Shown here one piece after another: positions 26,251-34,307 of a DNA stretch of 64,000 bases (positions are counted from its first letter, which is position 1; the number at the start of each line of letters is the position of its first letter). Location: positions 62,001-126,000 of the forward strand of contig NZ_BAZF01000007.1 of the NCBI RefSeq assembly GCF_000813145.1. Direction: 5' to 3'. Source of the stretch: Geobacter sp. OR-1 (lineage in GTDB: Bacteria > Desulfobacterota > Desulfuromonadia > Geobacterales > DSM-12255). A program made the position numbers and the translations under genes. A model generated the notes under the pieces. That model did no database searches. It was not told where the DNA came from and saw only the letters and a program-made list of their open reading frames with translations.

Positions 26251-26817
26251 CTAGTCCCCCACCAAGAGATGGCCGAAGCCGGCAAAGACCCCGATCATCA
26301 CACCGCTAAACAACTGGGCGTGAACCAGGTAACCGTATCGTCTCAGGGAAGCGGGCGGGAAACGGACCACCAGGAAGAGCCCGAAAACTCCCTGCCAGAC
26401 CAGAAGGGCCAAGACCATTTCCAGGAACAAGTTCCACCGGACTGTGCCCATGAGTGCGGCATGACCGGCCAAGATCGCAACGGCAAATGCTCCGACATGT
26501 TTGTGCGTCCGGTTGAGTATGTTGAGAACCTTCCTGGATGCTGAAACAGAGAGCTCCTGATAATAAACTGGGATAAATCGTTCCAGCAGTGTTCCTTCGT
26601 TGAGGGCCATCTTCAGAACACTGCGCCCGTAAATTATCGCCAACGCCCAAAGCCCCGCACTCCCAAATCCCTCTGCCAACTCGGCGCGAAAACCCTCTGC
26701 TTCGGCGACCGGTTCCCGACCCAGATAAAGATAGACGAATAGCAGGGACGACATTATGACCACGACTATCGCAAAAGGAATCAGCCCCTGTTTTGGATCT
26801 ATTTTACCTGCTCTCAT
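26251..26817 (-). CDS. Four-helix membrane protein, possibly heme-binding
   Basis: 188 residues with four hydrophobic segments (about 13-31, 55-68, 108-125, 135-150, plus a weaker one near 165-183). Histidines occur at helix ends: NRTHKHVGAF, LAGHAALMG, YLVHAQLF and GFGHLLVG, the pattern seen in small cytochrome b-like membrane proteins. The heme role is inferred from spacing only. It lies between the two copies of the duplicated block, in the same direction, so it may share its transcript. Confidence 0.65.
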   Translation of the reverse strand: MRAGKIDPKQGLIPFAIVVVIMSSLLFVYLYLGREPVAEAEGFRAELAEGFGSAGLWALAIIYGRSVLKMALNEGTLLERFIPVYYQELSVSASRKVLNILNRTHKHVGAFAVAILAGHAALMGTVRWNLFLEMVLALLVWQGVFGLFLVVRFPPASLRRYGYLVHAQLFSGVMIGVFAGFGHLLVGD

Positions 26818-26915
26818 ATTCTTGCTTCCTAAAGCGGCATTAGCGCAACCTCCGCGCGCTCGCCAAGAAATACCGCACCATCCGCTCCGACATCCAACCG
26901 CATGTTCACCTGTTC

Positions 26916-27236
26916 CTACTCCACCGATACCGCGGTACCGCTGGCTGAGACCATCAGCATGCCGTTCGTTTTGCCGAGCACCTCATAGTCCAGATCCACG
27001 CCGACAACAGCATTTGCCCCCATCTCCTGGGCTCTCTCCCGCAGCTCCTGAAGGGCAATGTCACGGGCTCTTTGCAGTTCCCTTTCATAGGTGGCCGAGC
27101 GGCCGCCGACCAGATCACTGATACTGGCGAAAAGGTCTTTGAACAGATTGGCCCCCAGAATCGCCTCGCCGGTGACGATGCCATAATACTGCCTGATCCG
27201 TTTGCCCTCGATTGACGGCGTTGTCGTGATTATCAT
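26916..27236 (-). CDS. YbjQ/UPF0145 family protein, copy 2
   Basis: 106 residues, same start and ribosome site as copy 1 at 25109. The only visible difference is Glu instead of Asp before the MGANAVVGV segment. Many third-position changes against copy 1 with almost no amino-acid change indicate that both copies are under purifying selection or recent conversion. Confidence 0.88.
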   Translation of the reverse strand: MIITTTPSIEGKRIRQYYGIVTGEAILGANLFKDLFASISDLVGGRSATYERELQRARDIALQELRERAQEMGANAVVGVDLDYEVLGKTNGMLMVSASGTAVSVE

Positions 27237-27277
27237 CTGTATTTCCTCCTTGGTTTCTTTCGTGAACCGCTTCGGCA

Positions 27278-27772
27278 TTACTGCCGCAGATAGCGGTCGA
27301 TCTCCTCGGGGTCGAAGCCTCTGACCTTGTTGGCGCCGATCTTGATCAACGGCACGCCTCTCCCGCCAAGCTCCTTGTGGCGCCGGTTGGCATCCTGATC
27401 CTTTTCGATGTCATAGACGGCATAGGAAACCCCTTTTTCGTTCAGGTAGCGGAGCGCCTTTTTGCAGTAGCCGCACCAGCTCGTCACATAGACCTCCACG
27501 CTGTTGGCGGAGTTCTCGCGCGGCGCCGTCGCCCGCACCGGTGCCGACGGTCGCGGCCGGGCCGGAACCGTCGGCTGCGCGTCCATGACACTGAGCGCCG
27601 GCAGGTCGTCCATGGTCCGGGCGCTCTTGCGGTACTTCTTCGGCACACTCCCCAGGTCGTCGACGAAATGGAGGCCTCCGCGGTCGTCGGTGTACTTGTA
27701 GGTCTCGGCCCGGAGGGGGATGGCGGTGAGGATTAGCACGGCGGCAAGGATTAAGATTGCAGTCTTGTTCAT
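27278..27772 (-). CDS. Exported DUF4124-glutaredoxin fusion, copy 2
   Basis: 164 residues with the same domains as copy 1: signal peptide, DUF4124 motif [17 protein letters not shown], linker, and glutaredoxin with SWCGYC. Differences are confined to the signal peptide, the DUF4124 motif and the linker; about the last 74 residues are the same. This unequal spread suggests gene conversion over the 3' half, or strong constraint on the redox domain. The start follows CAAAGG. Confidence 0.85.
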   Translation of the reverse strand: MNKTAILILAAVLILTAIPLRAETYKYTDDRGGLHFVDDLGSVPKKYRKSARTMDDLPALSVMDAQPTVPARPRPSAPVRATAPRENSANSVEVYVTSWCGYCKKALRYLNEKGVSYAVYDIEKDQDANRRHKELGGRGVPLIKIGANKVRGFDPEEIDRYLRQ

Positions 27773-27858
27773 AGGCACCTTTGATGAGATTTGAGATATG
27801 TTCTTTGGTACGATGTTTCTTTCATTTTCCTTCAAGCCCTTTCGAAACGGGCATTGCC

Positions 27859-28020
27859 TTATGATTTCATCTTGCGCGCTTTGAGCCCGCACAGCGGGCA
27901 GCGTTTCTCCGGAACCGCCTGATTGCAGCGCTCGCACCAGTACAGAGGCAATTGCTCCTCCTGGCAGATCCGGCATTTATCGCTTGATTTTTCGTCGCAG
28001 GCACACGATTTAGGATTCAT
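27859..28020 (-). CDS. Small zinc-ribbon-type protein, copy 2
   Basis: 53 residues, MNPKSCACDEKSSDKCRICQ at the start, with the same ten-cysteine layout as copy 1. GAGG lies seven bases before the ATG. The upstream region lacks homology to that of copy 1, so the two copies have different promoters. Confidence 0.75.
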   Translation of the reverse strand: MNPKSCACDEKSSDKCRICQEEQLPLYWCERCNQAVPEKRCPLCGLKARKMKS

Positions 28021-28051
28021 TGCAACCTCATAACCATTGCCCACATCCTTC

Positions 28052-28080
28052 TTGACGTCATAACGTTATGACGCTAATCT
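28052..28080 (+). promoter_or_regulatory. Promoter and operator of the toxin-antitoxin pair
   Basis: TTGACG (28052-28057) and TAATCT (28075-28080) are 17 bases apart. The spacer holds a perfect 18-bp palindrome, CGTCATAACGTTATGACG at 28056-28073, which overlaps the -35. This is the expected binding site for the antitoxin repressor. AAGGAGGT follows before the ATG at 28103. Confidence 0.8.
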
Positions 28081-28102
28081 TACATCAAGGAGGTACGAAC
28101 AC

Positions 28103-28336
28103 ATGGGTGCACTCACCAAACGGGCAACCATCTATTTCGACCCGGTCATGCATCGGGCCTTGCAGCACAAGGCGCTGGAGACATCCCGCTCGCTGTCGGA
28201 CATTGTAAACGGCGCGGTCCGGCAGGCGTTAGCCGAGGATGCCGAAGACCTGGCGGCCTTTGAGGAGCGGGTCAACGAGCCGCTGATTTCCTATGAAGCA
28301 TTGCTGAAAGAACTGAAAACCAGTGGCCGCCTATAG
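28103..28336 (+). CDS. Ribbon-helix-helix antitoxin
   Basis: 77 residues. The opening KRATIYFDPVMHRALQHKAL followed by SRSLSDIVNGAVRQAL is a CopG/RelB-type ribbon-helix-helix DNA-binding domain; the acidic carboxy half should wrap the toxin. It is the first gene of the pair, overlaps the toxin gene by 14 bases and has a palindromic operator just upstream, so autoregulation is likely. Confidence 0.85.
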   Translation: MGALTKRATIYFDPVMHRALQHKALETSRSLSDIVNGAVRQALAEDAEDLAAFEERVNEPLISYEALLKELKTSGRL

Positions 28337-28583
28337 CATCTTCCTCAAGGAGTCGGTCCGGAAAGACCTGGAATCCATCCCCAAAAGCGACCTGCAACGG
28401 ATCATGGTGCGCATCGGCTCTCTGGCCGATGATCCCCGTCCCACTGGGTGCGAGAAGCTCTCGGGCCAGGAAAAATATCGCCTGCGCCAGGGGAACTACC
28501 GCATCATCTATTCGATCCAGGATGCAGAACTGACCATCTGGGTGGTCAAGGTCGGCCACCGGCGCGAGGTCTACCGGAGCTGA
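28323..28583 (+). CDS. RelE/ParE-superfamily toxin
   Basis: 86 residues from a GTG inside the antitoxin gene. It has the RelE features: YSIFLKESVRKDLESIPKSDLQRI at the start, GCEKLSGQEKYRLRQGNYRIIYSI in the centre, and WVVKVGHRREVYR at the end. RelE toxins cut mRNA in the ribosome; ParE members hit gyrase. The basic residues in RLRQGNYR and GHRREVYR favour the RelE type. Likely controlled by the antitoxin and its operator. Confidence 0.87.
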   Translation: MAAYSIFLKESVRKDLESIPKSDLQRIMVRIGSLADDPRPTGCEKLSGQEKYRLRQGNYRIIYSIQDAELTIWVVKVGHRREVYRS

Positions 28584-28647
28584 GCAATCGCACACTTCTT
28601 GCAGTCAAACCCCATCACATTCTGCTCAAAAGAGGCTTCTATCCGGG

Positions 28648-28992
28648 CTATGCTTCCACCTTCTTCCATATGTACAGGTACCAATACACCGGCATCGCAA
28701 CCATGTTCCCCAAAAACAAAACTACTGCCCACAGCGCTTTTTTGTCTTGTGGAACTGCGTCAGTTTTGAATATGTGTCTAATGTAGACAGCGATAAGCGC
28801 AAATATCCAAATCATGGTCAAGAAGTGCAGCGGAAATATGATTTTCATAATGAGTGGCATTTCTACTGACGATGCATGTTTTCCGACTTCCATCAGCAGA
28901 ACCTGAGAGAACATGACTCCCATAAACAACACCATGTAGAGAATAGGCCATACGGTGCAGGCTCCGAGAAACAATGCCTTTGATCTATTCAT
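28648..28992 (-). CDS. Small membrane protein with three helices
   Basis: 114 residues starting after GGGAGGTGGGT. Three hydrophobic segments (about 7-32, 47-67 and 85-108). The last, WAVVLFLGNMVAMPVYWYLYIWKK, resembles the second helix of PLDc_N-type anchors, but the match is weak. Function unknown. It lies between the toxin gene (tail-to-tail) and a degraded stretch. Confidence 0.7.
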   Translation of the reverse strand: MNRSKALFLGACTVWPILYMVLFMGVMFSQVLLMEVGKHASSVEMPLIMKIIFPLHFLTMIWIFALIAVYIRHIFKTDAVPQDKKALWAVVLFLGNMVAMPVYWYLYIWKKVEA

Positions 28993-29014
28993 ACCCACCT
29001 CCCTTATTGTTAGC

Positions 29015-29134
29015 TCAACAAATACTGGGGCTGAGGGATATCCCCCAATTAAAGCAATATTCGGGGAGTGTCCCGAATTTCCCCCCCATAGAGAGCACGG
29101 CGAATGTGAATACGACACATGCGGCGAGTTTCAT
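29015..29134 (-). pseudogene. Stub of an exported protein gene
   Basis: A strong AAGGAGATCTG ribosome site precedes MKLAACVVFTFAVLSM, a clear signal-peptide start. The frame then runs into a GGGG-rich repeat-like sequence and stops after 39 codons. The sequence looks like the front of a secreted protein cut off by a small repeat element. Confidence 0.45.
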
Positions 29135-29184
29135 CAGATCTCCTTGTAATGGCATATTTTGTATCCTGTCCCCGGAATTCCCCC
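29063..29184. repeat. REP-like sequences
   Basis: On the minus strand GGGGGAATTCCGGGGACAGG (29165-29184) and a variant GGGGGAAATTCGGGACA (29071-29087) lie about 100 bases apart. GGGGAATTCCGGGGACA-type motifs are typical of REP elements mobilised by RAYT transposases in related genomes. No transposase gene is present in the window. Confidence 0.4.
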
Positions 29185-29204
29185 AAATTTTGCTGAAGAG
29201 CTAA

Positions 29205-29642
29205 TTACACTTGTAATTTTGAGTCCATCCCCCATTCACCTTTGAGATCTAAAGTATATGGAGGCTGATCGTAAGATGGTCCAACACAGAATTCCGAATC
29301 GTTTAAGGCGGGATCAATGTAGGACGTAGTTAATATCACTTGATGTGGAATGCTTACTTGCTCAGAATATTGGATGAGAAGATTATGAAATTTACGGAAC
29401 CGTTCAGGTACCATTCCTTTGTCTTCAATGTTGTCCAATATAAAGAATCTGGGAAGGCGACATTGATCATCTTCTATTGAAAATTTCAGAAGCCCCAGAT
29501 AGAAAGAGTTTTTAAGAAATACTTGAGTGCTTGCAGATAGTCGACCATGCCGTACAGATAGAAAATCTTTTTCAAATGAGAAAATTAATCCATTAGCATC
29601 ACTTAGCGTTTCGTTGTTTGTATCAATAATATCTTCATGCAA
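29205..29642 (-). pseudogene. Carboxy-terminal remnant of an SMC/ABC-like ATPase
   Basis: 145 codons, clearly AT-richer than its neighbours. It lacks any amino-terminal ATPase part but contains RLPRFFILDNIEDKGM, a Walker B-like strand, followed by VILTTSYIDPALND, as at the end of large DNA-associated ATPases. The Walker A region is missing and the frame begins abruptly five bases after the preceding gene end. It is best read as a fragment left by recombination. It is unlikely to be functional. Confidence 0.55.
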
Positions 29643-29647
29643 GATGT

Positions 29648-30169
29648 CTAGAGACCGCCCAAAAACTCACGGTACGAGTCTGTCGGTGGTGATTTCTTTA
29701 GCTTTGCACCATTAACCGGTTGGATTTTGTTGATTACAAGCCCCTTGTCACCCAGCTTGGCCTTTTCCTGCATCCAGGCGAGAGCCGCATCAGCAATTGG
29801 GTGGTCTTTCACCTCATATCCTCCGCCTACGTCTGCATGGGCACCGACGAACCAGACCTGTTCCAACTGTTGGTTAACCTTTTGACGGGGATTCCAGAGG
29901 GTTACGTCGTAATTCTCCCGATGCTCGTCAATGGCCACGGCATGGTAGGCATTCTCAACGATGCCGCTCAGTTCCTGGTCGTGGAACTGGTAATGCTCGG
30001 CATTGAAACTCTCGAATACTTTGAACGGAATTCCCAGAGCGCCTACTGTATCCCAAACCCCGAGAAACTTGATCTTTATCCCATCATGGGCGTAGGAAGC
30101 GCGGAATTGTTTTGCAAAATCGGTGTCTGAACTGCCGTCCCTGTTACGATACAGTTGATAGGCATCCAT
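29648..30169 (-). pseudogene. Truncated DUF2235 (alpha/beta hydrolase-type effector) gene
   Basis: 173 codons from an ATG ten bases after GAGGAGGG. The segment KIKFLGVWDTVGALGIPF and later VWFVGAHADVGGGYEV are the hallmark core motifs of DUF2235 proteins, which include type VI secretion phospholipases. The amino-terminal third with the GxSxG nucleophile is absent, so catalysis is not expected. The end abuts an unrelated AT-rich ATPase remnant, marking a junction near 29645. A lipoprotein gene lies just upstream in the same direction. Confidence 0.65.
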
Positions 30170-30186
30170 GATAACCATCCCTCCTC

Positions 30187-30636
30187 TCAGTCAGCAGGTA
30201 TCTTCGCCCCTTCGGCCCGGGCCGCGTACTCGAACATCCTGCGGAACCGGTCCCGGTCAAGCTCGGCAACCGCATCCTTGTATGCGTCCAACTTTTTGTG
30301 CCGCTCCTTGCACTTGCCCCACTGATCCAGGATCTTCTGGCTGATTTCCGTAGAGTCTTCATTGAGCTTTCTGACCTTGTTCCGCAGAACCAGAGACCGG
30401 AGTTCCACCTCTATTTCGCGGTACTTCGGGCCGAACAGCTGATAGCTCCGCCCCTGTTCCGGGGTCTCCTGCAGCTCCCCGTAAAACTGGTCCACTAGCC
30501 GCGCATCGTTGAAGATCTGTTCTTCGGTCCTGGCGTCGAAAGGTGCGACCAGTTGCAGCGAGCACCCCGACATGAACAGTGTCAGAAGAACGAGGAGGCA
30601 GAGGATCGCGCTGTTTTTGGATACATTGCGCTTCAT
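30187..30636 (-). CDS. Lipoprotein of unknown function
   Basis: 149 residues from the ATG after AAAGGAGAAG. The lipobox LFMSGC ends the signal peptide at about residue 25. The mature chain is charged and helical (for example YREIEVELRSLVLRNKVRKL and KLDAYKDAVAELDRDRFRRM), with no catalytic motif. It precedes the truncated DUF2235 gene by 18 bases, and DUF2235 effectors are often paired with lipoprotein partners, so it may once have been an accessory or immunity protein. That link is inference. Confidence 0.7.
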   Translation of the reverse strand: MKRNVSKNSAILCLLVLLTLFMSGCSLQLVAPFDARTEEQIFNDARLVDQFYGELQETPEQGRSYQLFGPKYREIEVELRSLVLRNKVRKLNEDSTEISQKILDQWGKCKERHKKLDAYKDAVAELDRDRFRRMFEYAARAEGAKIPAD

Positions 30637-30714
30637 GGCTTCTCCTTTCAAAAATAAGGATTCCGGAGCCGGTTCAGGTTCTCTTTTCCCCGCGCCGGTT
30701 CAAAACCCGCAGGT

Positions 30715-31549
30715 CTATTTCCCATGCTTCATATGCCTGTTGATGGCGCCCGCGATCTTCCTGGCGGCGGCGCTTGTTGATTTGGGAGTGGGATGCAGGC
30801 CGTCGCCCAGATGCTGGAAATGCTCCCAGGCATCGACGACAATCGCGCCGGGGAGTTCGGCGCCAAGCCGGGCCCGGTGGAGGTCGCGCATCTCGTTGAA
30901 GGACTGCTCGTCCATGATCCAGTAAATGCCGTACATCTGCTTCGCCAGGGGGAGATCGAGGTCAGTGTATTTCGGGTAGAGGTAATATACCGGGGTGATC
31001 CCGAGTGCCAGGGACTGCTTCCCAACAGCCACAAGGCGATCCAGATAGCTGTTGAACTCCTTTGTTCCGCAGGGACTGGTCTGGCTTTGCGGGATTCCGA
31101 AGGAATCGGCGTGCATGCAATCGTTGGCAGTCCCGACCAGCAGATATTTGGCGTTATAGGAGAGCGGCTGTTGGGGATTGGCCGGGTTGGGGACCGCTAC
31201 CCGCATCAAAGCCTTTTGCAGCTGCTTTTCATACCCCTGCCAGTAGACCGGAAGGCAGGAATCACTCAGACATGAGGGCCGGTCAAAGGAGGTTGCCCCC
31301 CCCGTGGGCCTCGTTGATCACCATGCCGTTCAGTGACTCAGTTCTGACCAGCGCGTCCCCAAGGCTGAGATAACTCCCGAGGTTGACGGCAACGCCGCCG
31401 AACGGCGCCGCCAGGCTATCGTTGATCGGGGTCTTGCCGTTTTCATACGAGGCGCCGATAACCAATAGCGGAAGTTGGGTTTGCTGTCCGGCAAAGAGAG
31501 GGGTAGCAAAGGCGATGACAATGGTGAGCACGACAGAGATTCGTTTCAT
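30715..31549 (-). pseudogene. Secreted SGNH hydrolase interrupted by a frameshift in a poly-G tract
   Basis: The front frame begins MKRISVVLTIVIAFATPLFA (signal peptide, GGAGGC before the ATG at 31549) and has LLVIGASYENG, the nucleophile block. It ends with a stop at 31283. The rest continues in another frame from about 31290 to 30715 and includes LGDGLHPTPKS, the Asp-His block. Removing one G from the eight-G run (C8 at 31296-31303) joins both into one 277-residue protein. This is either a recent mutation, phase variation, or a sequencing error. Confidence 0.75.
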
Positions 31550-31614
31550 TGTTGCCTCCTTGAAAGTGAATTGCAAATCCTGGTGAGAGACCTGCTCCCC
31601 CCCGGGCTGTTTAT

Positions 31615-32847
31615 CTACTCTATGACTTCCCGCCGGCTGAGCGACTTGATCTGGGTCTCGATGATCCGGTCCAGGGAGATCCCCATCTCCTGCAGTCCGG
31701 CGGCCCCGCCACCCACTTCGAGGCGCTCCATCATCAGGGTCAGTTCCAGGAGCCGGCCATAGACCCCCTGCCTGTGAACCAGCGCCAGCCGTACCTCGTC
31801 GGACAGGTTGAGTTCGGTGACGATCTCTTCGATGCTCACCTGGTAGATACTGTCCAGGAGCGACAGGATGCCGACCATGAAGGCCTGGTCGCTTGCTCCG
31901 TACTGCTTGCACAGCGTGGGATGCTGAAATACCAGATGTTCCATGAAAGCGGCCCGGGACGAGGCCAGCTCCAGGAGCGGGTTGTCTTGCGCGTCGGTGC
32001 TGTCGGCGGAGAATAGCGACAGCTGCACCCAGCGCTTGAGCTGCTGGCGGCCGAGGATCGACAGGGCGTGGCGTACGTCGCGGATCTTCTCCCGCATGCC
32101 GAGGGCCACGGAATTGACCAGCTTTAGCAGCCGGTAGGTGAGAGCCGGACTGCCGCGGAACACCCGGTCGAGTTCGCCGACCGTGGCGTCGGCAAGCAAG
32201 AGCCGCAGCAGTTGCAACAGCGCCGCATGGGAGCCGTCCATCTGCCTTTTCTCCATTACCGCCGGCCGGGCGAAGAAATACCCCTGGTAATAGTCGAAGC
32301 CAAGGCTCTGGCACTTGCTGAAGGTCTCGCTCGAATCGACTTTTTCCGCCAGCAGCTTGGCCGGGTGGCGGCGCAGCTGCTTTACCCAGGGCGTCAGGCT
32401 GCCGGCAGGGGTGCGGAACATGTCGATCTTGACGATATCCGCCATGTCGTAAAGTTCCGCCAGCTCCGGTAAGTACTCATGATTGTCCAGGGCCAGGGAA
32501 AAGCCACGCTCTTTCAGATAGCGACAACGCGTGACGACCTCCGGGGTGTCCACGCAGCTGTCAGCCAGATCCAGGCCGATCTGCTCCGGCGGCAGAATCT
32601 CGATGGCGTCGCTCATGAACAGATTGCAGTCCACGTTGACGAATCCCTGGCGATCACCCAGAATCTGCTGCATACCGAAGCCGCTCAGGGCGTTGACGAT
32701 AACGCTTGCCGTTGCGTGCGATGAGGTCTTCTGCCTGGCCGATGGCTGCGCCTCTGCGGAGCGGAACAGCAGCTCATACGCAACGATCTGGCTGTTGCGG
32801 TTCATGATCGGCTGGCGGCCGATGAGAAATTTTCCGGATTCGGGCAT
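31615..32847 (-). CDS. EAL-like/HDOD two-domain signalling protein
   Basis: 410 residues with the start at MPESGKFLIGRQPIM, preceded by GGAGAAAGAG. Residues 1-200 form a degenerate EAL domain (FLIGRQPIMNRNSQIVAYELLFR, then VKIDMFR and LLAEKVDS), and 210-400 an HDOD domain (LYKLVNSVALGMREKIRDVRHALSILGRQQLKRWVQL-type core). This architecture is the YuxH/CdgJ family, which controls motility and surface behaviour, usually without cyclic di-GMP cleavage. The EAL signature itself is not intact here. Confidence 0.88.
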   Translation of the reverse strand: MPESGKFLIGRQPIMNRNSQIVAYELLFRSAEAQPSARQKTSSHATASVIVNALSGFGMQQILGDRQGFVNVDCNLFMSDAIEILPPEQIGLDLADSCVDTPEVVTRCRYLKERGFSLALDNHEYLPELAELYDMADIVKIDMFRTPAGSLTPWVKQLRRHPAKLLAEKVDSSETFSKCQSLGFDYYQGYFFARPAVMEKRQMDGSHAALLQLLRLLLADATVGELDRVFRGSPALTYRLLKLVNSVALGMREKIRDVRHALSILGRQQLKRWVQLSLFSADSTDAQDNPLLELASSRAAFMEHLVFQHPTLCKQYGASDQAFMVGILSLLDSIYQVSIEEIVTELNLSDEVRLALVHRQGVYGRLLELTLMMERLEVGGGAAGLQEMGISLDRIIETQIKSLSRREVIE

Positions 32848-32916
32848 CTCTTTCTCCAGGAGGGAGACATCAACGGTCAGCGGCAGATATTTTTGGCTCT
32901 GACTGCGCAAACGCAT

Positions 32917-33031
32917 TCCCGGTAACCAGCATATATACCAATATATGTGCCAACGCTGTAACGCCTCGAATGGAGCGGCTCTTCGGAGTTTTTAGTGCTA
33001 ATGCCGTTAAAACTGGGAATTTCAGAGGGGC
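32917..33031. other. Intergenic region before the tandem repeat
   Basis: Part of a 480-base gap between the divergent EAL/HDOD and dehydrogenase genes. Apart from the tandem repeat at 33032-33184 and an AT-rich stretch, no clear promoter or gene was recognised. GTTGACAACTATT at 33244 resembles a -35 without a matching -10. Confidence 0.4.
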
Positions 33032-33184
33032 AAAAATGGACCATTTTGCTCCAATTTTTCAAGAATTGCGGTATTTCAGGTAGTTACATACCCCTTAAAA
33101 ATGGTGCATTTTGATCCATCTTTTATGGTTGTACTTATATTTCAACTAGTTGCATGCATGTAAAAAATGGTACATTTTGATCCA
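33032..33184. repeat. 65/66-bp tandem repeat carrying a dyad site
   Basis: Three copies of a near-palindrome of the form AAAATGGTACATTTT followed by G-TCCA start at 33032, 33097 and 33163, so spacing is 65 and 66 bp. The first copy is a perfect dyad (AAAATGG-A-CCATTTT). Between copies ATTTCA, TAGTT and CAT are also shared, so the unit is about 65 bp, present about 2.3 times. Spacing near six helical turns puts all copies on one DNA face. Confidence 0.8.
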
Positions 33185-33329
33185 TCGCCGATTTTATCCC
33201 CCCGAAAACGGCATTTTGCGGCGCAAGGGTTTACCCGGTTTTGTTGACAACTATTTTCCGAGCAGCCCCGGCAATGAGTGGTAAAATTTTATCAATAGGG
33301 ACGTCAAAACTGTCCGGATGGAGAACAAT

Positions 33330-34307
33330 ATGGAAACCAGGCTGCGCGCAGTCATGCCCGACCGGGAGCTGGTCAGGCTTTACGAACAGATGGTGCTGTC
33401 GCGGGAATTCGAGGAGTCGTGCGCCGAGCAGTACACCAAGGGGCACATCACCGGCTTCCTCCACCTCTACAGCGGCCAGGAGGCGGTGGCGGTGGGAGCC
33501 ACGGCCGGGTTGCACAAGGACGACTACATCCTCTCCGCCTATCGCGAGCATGCCCAGGCCATCGTCCGCGGGGCCGAGCCGAAACGGGTGATGGCCGAGC
33601 TGTTCGGCAAGGCCACCGGCATCTGCAAGGGGAAAGGGGGGTCGATGCACCTCTTCGACCCAGGCCTGAACTTCATGGGGGGATATGCCATTGTCGGCGG
33701 CCAGTTCCCGGTGGCCTGCGGACTGGCGTTCAGTGCCAAATACCGCGGGGAGGACCGGATCGCGGCCTGTTTCTTCGGCGACGGCGCGGTCAACCAGGGG
33801 ACGTTCCACGAATCGCTCAACTGGGCGCGGCTCTGGGAACTGCCGGTGCTGTTCGTCTGCGAGAACAACTTCTACGGCATCGGCACCGAGGTGCACCGCT
33901 CCTCGGCCATGGCCTCGATCCACCGCCGCACCTGCGGGTACGACATCCAGTCGGAGAAAGTGGACGGCATGGATGTCATCGCGGTCTACAAGGCGGTAAA
34001 ATACGGCGCGGAAAAGGTGCGGGATACCGGCCGGCCGTATTTTATCGAGGCGACCACCTACCGGTTCCGGGGGCACTCCATGGCCGATCCGGCCAAGTAC
34101 CGCTCTGCCGCCGAGCACGAGGTCTGGAAGTCCCGCGACCCGATACCGGCCTTTGCCAAAGAACTGCTCGCAGAAGGGATCGCCACCCAGCCCCAGCTCG
34201 ACGCCATACTGGAAGCAGCGCGGGCAACGGTGCAGGAGGCCGTGCAGTTTGCCGAGACTTCCCCGTGGCCGGATGCAAATGCAATCTGGGAGGACATTTA
34301 TGTCTGA
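33330..34307 (+). CDS. 2-oxoacid/acetoin dehydrogenase E1 alpha subunit
   Basis: 325 residues from the second of two ATGs (33318 and 33330), chosen because GGAG lies eight bases before it. It is the thiamine diphosphate-dependent component of a pyruvate or acetoin dehydrogenase. The TPP motif GDGAVNQGTFHESLNWARLW-NN type (ending CENNFYG) is complete, and ATTYRFRGHSMADP near the carboxy end carries the phosphorylation-loop segment of the family. It overlaps the E1 beta gene by eight bases. Pyruvate and acetoin types cannot be told apart here. Confidence 0.92.
   Translation: METRLRAVMPDRELVRLYEQMVLSREFEESCAEQYTKGHITGFLHLYSGQEAVAVGATAGLHKDDYILSAYREHAQAIVRGAEPKRVMAELFGKATGICKGKGGSMHLFDPGLNFMGGYAIVGGQFPVACGLAFSAKYRGEDRIAACFFGDGAVNQGTFHESLNWARLWELPVLFVCENNFYGIGTEVHRSSAMASIHRRTCGYDIQSEKVDGMDVIAVYKAVKYGAEKVRDTGRPYFIEATTYRFRGHSMADPAKYRSAAEHEVWKSRDPIPAFAKELLAEGIATQPQLDAILEAARATVQEAVQFAETSPWPDANAIWEDIYV

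Larger units (their letters stand above)
26896..28026. repeat. Right copy of the 1.1-kb direct duplication
   Basis: Matches 25088-26219 in the same orientation. The YbjQ and glutaredoxin parts are almost unchanged, while the first half of the exported protein has about ten replacements. Homology stops just before the YbjQ stop-side flank and just after the zinc-ribbon start codon. Confidence 0.9.

Noticed and set aside
29205-30636. Intact type VI effector or defence system
   Set aside because: The DUF2235 gene lacks its nucleophile part and the ATPase lacks Walker A; no secretion or partner genes are present.
33032-33184. CRISPR array
   Set aside because: The repeated unit is about 65 bp with partly similar spacers, the copies are imperfect, and no cas genes are present.
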